NCBI GenBank assembly: GCA_000316135.1
Contig: JH993888.1
Span: forward strand, 24,236 to 39,727
Length of the DNA stretch: 15,492 nt
DNA from: Trachipleistophora hominis
Taxonomy: Eukaryota > Microsporidia > Pleistophoridae
Reading direction: 5' to 3'
Under the pieces are notes generated by a model that worked only from the letters and a program-made list of their open reading frames with translations, did no database searches and was not told the origin of the DNA. Position 1 is the first letter of the stretch, and every line of letters starts with the position of its first letter. Positions 14,405-15,492 of this stretch are shown here, piece after piece. The translations under genes and the position numbers were made by a program.

Positions 14405-14409
14405 CCCTC
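14405..14409 (+). promoter_or_regulatory. CCCTC start-proximal motif of the polymerase gene
   Basis: CCCTC lies five bases before the ATG at 14415, with only A residues between, as in the ribosomal protein gene. It supports the ATG chosen. Confidence 0.4.
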
Positions 14410-14414
14410 AAAAA

Positions 14415-15492
14415 ATGCTCGTCTTCCAGACCAACATCAACACATTCACACAAACCAAAGAGAACAAAACAACAACACAAATTTACATAGAATGCCTGGC
14501 AGAGAACACCCATCTTAAACTGATAGTCTCCGATTTCTTTCCATATTTCTACGTAAAGATTAAAACGGATAAAAACGATATCCTGAATTTCTTTGCAACA
14601 AGGAACATCGTTGTACTGAGCCACAAGCTTTCTACTAAGAAGAACATTTATGGATACACCATGGACAACGAGTCATTCCTGAAGGTGTTCTTTTGGAATG
14701 TTGTGGTTGAGAGTGCTGCACGCAGAGCCTGTGAGAATGTGTATGAAGTGTTTGATTCTAATATTCCGTTCAATCTGCAGTTTATGGTTGATATGGGCAT
14801 TGTAGGGATGAGCTACTTGAAAATTGACATGGAGAATGGACAGGAAGTGAGAATGGAGGATGCGGGCGGTGTAAACGGCGTATTTAGCACGAGCCTTGAT
14901 GTGCATGGTGATGGACAGCACAGCAAAAGGCACAGATCGGAGGAGGAGGCTGATACGAAATACGTAGATGCTGTTTGTAGTGCGCACCGGATCGGCAAGG
15001 TGTATCACATAAGCCATAAGGCTATTAAACCGGTTGATAGGGATGATATTCCCCCATTTAAAGTGTTATCCTTTGATTTAGAGGTAAACAACCGTGACAA
15101 CAGATTTCCTGAATCATCCATTGATGAGATCATTCAGATAGGCAACACGGTAAAGACAGAGGAGTACAAACAGACCATATTCTGCCAGAGGAGTACGGCA
15201 AGTATTGCTGGGGTGGACGTACGATCGTATGACTCTGAGAGAGAAATGCTTGAGGAATGGATAAGGTTCGTGTATTATGAGGATCCGGATGTTTTGTTAG
15301 GCTACAACATCTCAGGATTTGATTTAGATTACGTTGTTGGACGTGTTAGGAAATTAGGCATACCATTCTGTTTGTGTAGGCTCTATACGGATCTTTCAAA
15401 GGAGAGCGCCATAAGGAGGATCATTAATACGTGCGCTAGAACGTTAAAAGATTTTGAATCGGATGGAATAAATGCAAAATATGAACAACCGC
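14415..15492 (+). CDS. POL3: DNA polymerase delta catalytic subunit, N-terminal part (cut by window end)
   Basis: Family B replicative polymerase for lagging-strand synthesis, working with PCNA. The frame is open from the ATG at 14415 to the window edge (359 complete codons). The family N-terminal beta domain is recognisable at the start (MLVFQTNINTF, then FFPYFYVK at about 42-49). The 3'-5' exonuclease domain begins near residue 214. The Exo I motif PPFKVLSFDLEV has its catalytic Asp221 and Glu223, followed by FPESSIDEIIQIGN. The Exo II motif GYNISGFDLDY (296-306) has Asp303, so proofreading residues seen so far are intact. The order FPE, then IIQI, then DPD, then GYN matches Pol delta rather than alpha, epsilon or zeta. 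Exo III, the polymerase palm and the zinc-binding tail lie beyond the window. The start is backed by CCCTC five bases upstream and by the distance to the N-terminal domain. Confidence 0.88.
   Translation, partial: MLVFQTNINTFTQTKENKTTTQIYIECLAENTHLKLIVSDFFPYFYVKIKTDKNDILNFFATRNIVVLSHKLSTKKNIYGYTMDNESFLKVFFWNVVVESAARRACENVYEVFDSNIPFNLQFMVDMGIVGMSYLKIDMENGQEVRMEDAGGVNGVFSTSLDVHGDGQHSKRHRSEEEADTKYVDAVCSAHRIGKVYHISHKAIKPVDRDDIPPFKVLSFDLEVNNRDNRFPESSIDEIIQIGNTVKTEEYKQTIFCQRSTASIAGVDVRSYDSEREMLEEWIRFVYYEDPDVLLGYNISGFDLDYVVGRVRKLGIPFCLCRLYTDLSKESAIRRIINTCARTLKDFESDGINAKYEQP

Larger units (their letters stand above)
12891..14414. other. 1.5-kb divergent intergenic region
   Basis: This lies between the small membrane protein (-) and the polymerase delta gene (+). 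From 12951 to about 13990 I see AT-rich DNA with no gene and only weak repeats, for example GTCTATTAAA at 13339 and 13388. From 13994 to 14285 there is a degenerate direct-repeat array. The last 130 bp lead to the polymerase start. Confidence 0.55.

Overview
The window looks like a compact, intronless, AT-rich eukaryotic genome. I infer a microsporidian or a close relative. The reasons are: eukaryote-only proteins (ADA2, ribosomal protein S0/uS2, a BUB1/MAD3-type checkpoint protein, DNA polymerase delta); shortened orthologues (ADA2 is 335 aa, against more than 430 aa in yeast and human); no visible introns; standard stop codons; and C-rich CCC/CCCTC motifs a few bases before several start codons, a pattern reported for microsporidian genes. 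The species cannot be named from this sequence alone.

Layout. 1-1343: non-coding, with short palindromes and a pyrimidine-rich promoter zone. 1344-2351 (+): ADA2, the SAGA-type histone acetyltransferase adaptor. 3263-4990 (-): an unrecognised 575-aa helical, lysine-rich protein, convergent with ADA2. 5035-5149: a 43-bp tandem repeat in the promoter of that gene. 5579-6304 (+): ribosomal protein S0/uS2. 6649-8922 (-): a fungal CCG-9-type retaining trehalose phosphorylase (GT4 fold). 8923-10555: 1.6 kb without a gene, holding a striking near-perfect hairpin and other palindromes. 10556-12139 (-): a BUB1/MAD3-like protein whose C-terminus looks like a degenerate kinase and whose middle carries 14-aa tandem repeats. 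12377-12520: a 42-bp repeat array that also repeats a poly(A)-signal hexamer on the minus strand. 12579-12890 (-): a small single-pass membrane protein. 13994-14285: about eight degenerate direct repeats with a TATA-plus-CCCG core. 14415-end (+): the N-terminal third of the DNA polymerase delta catalytic subunit, cut by the window edge.

The genes do not form an operon or one pathway. They are mostly housekeeping: transcription, translation, replication and mitotic checkpoint. The two most notable items are the trehalose phosphorylase, because characterised microsporidia are known for trehalose-6-phosphate synthase/phosphatase and trehalase instead, and the apparent BUB pseudokinase. The non-coding DNA is unusually structured: three non-coding repeat arrays and one coding array share a period of roughly 36-46 bp, and an AATAAACGT motif recurs, once as a perfect inverted repeat. 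I found no tRNA, rRNA, CRISPR array or transposon.
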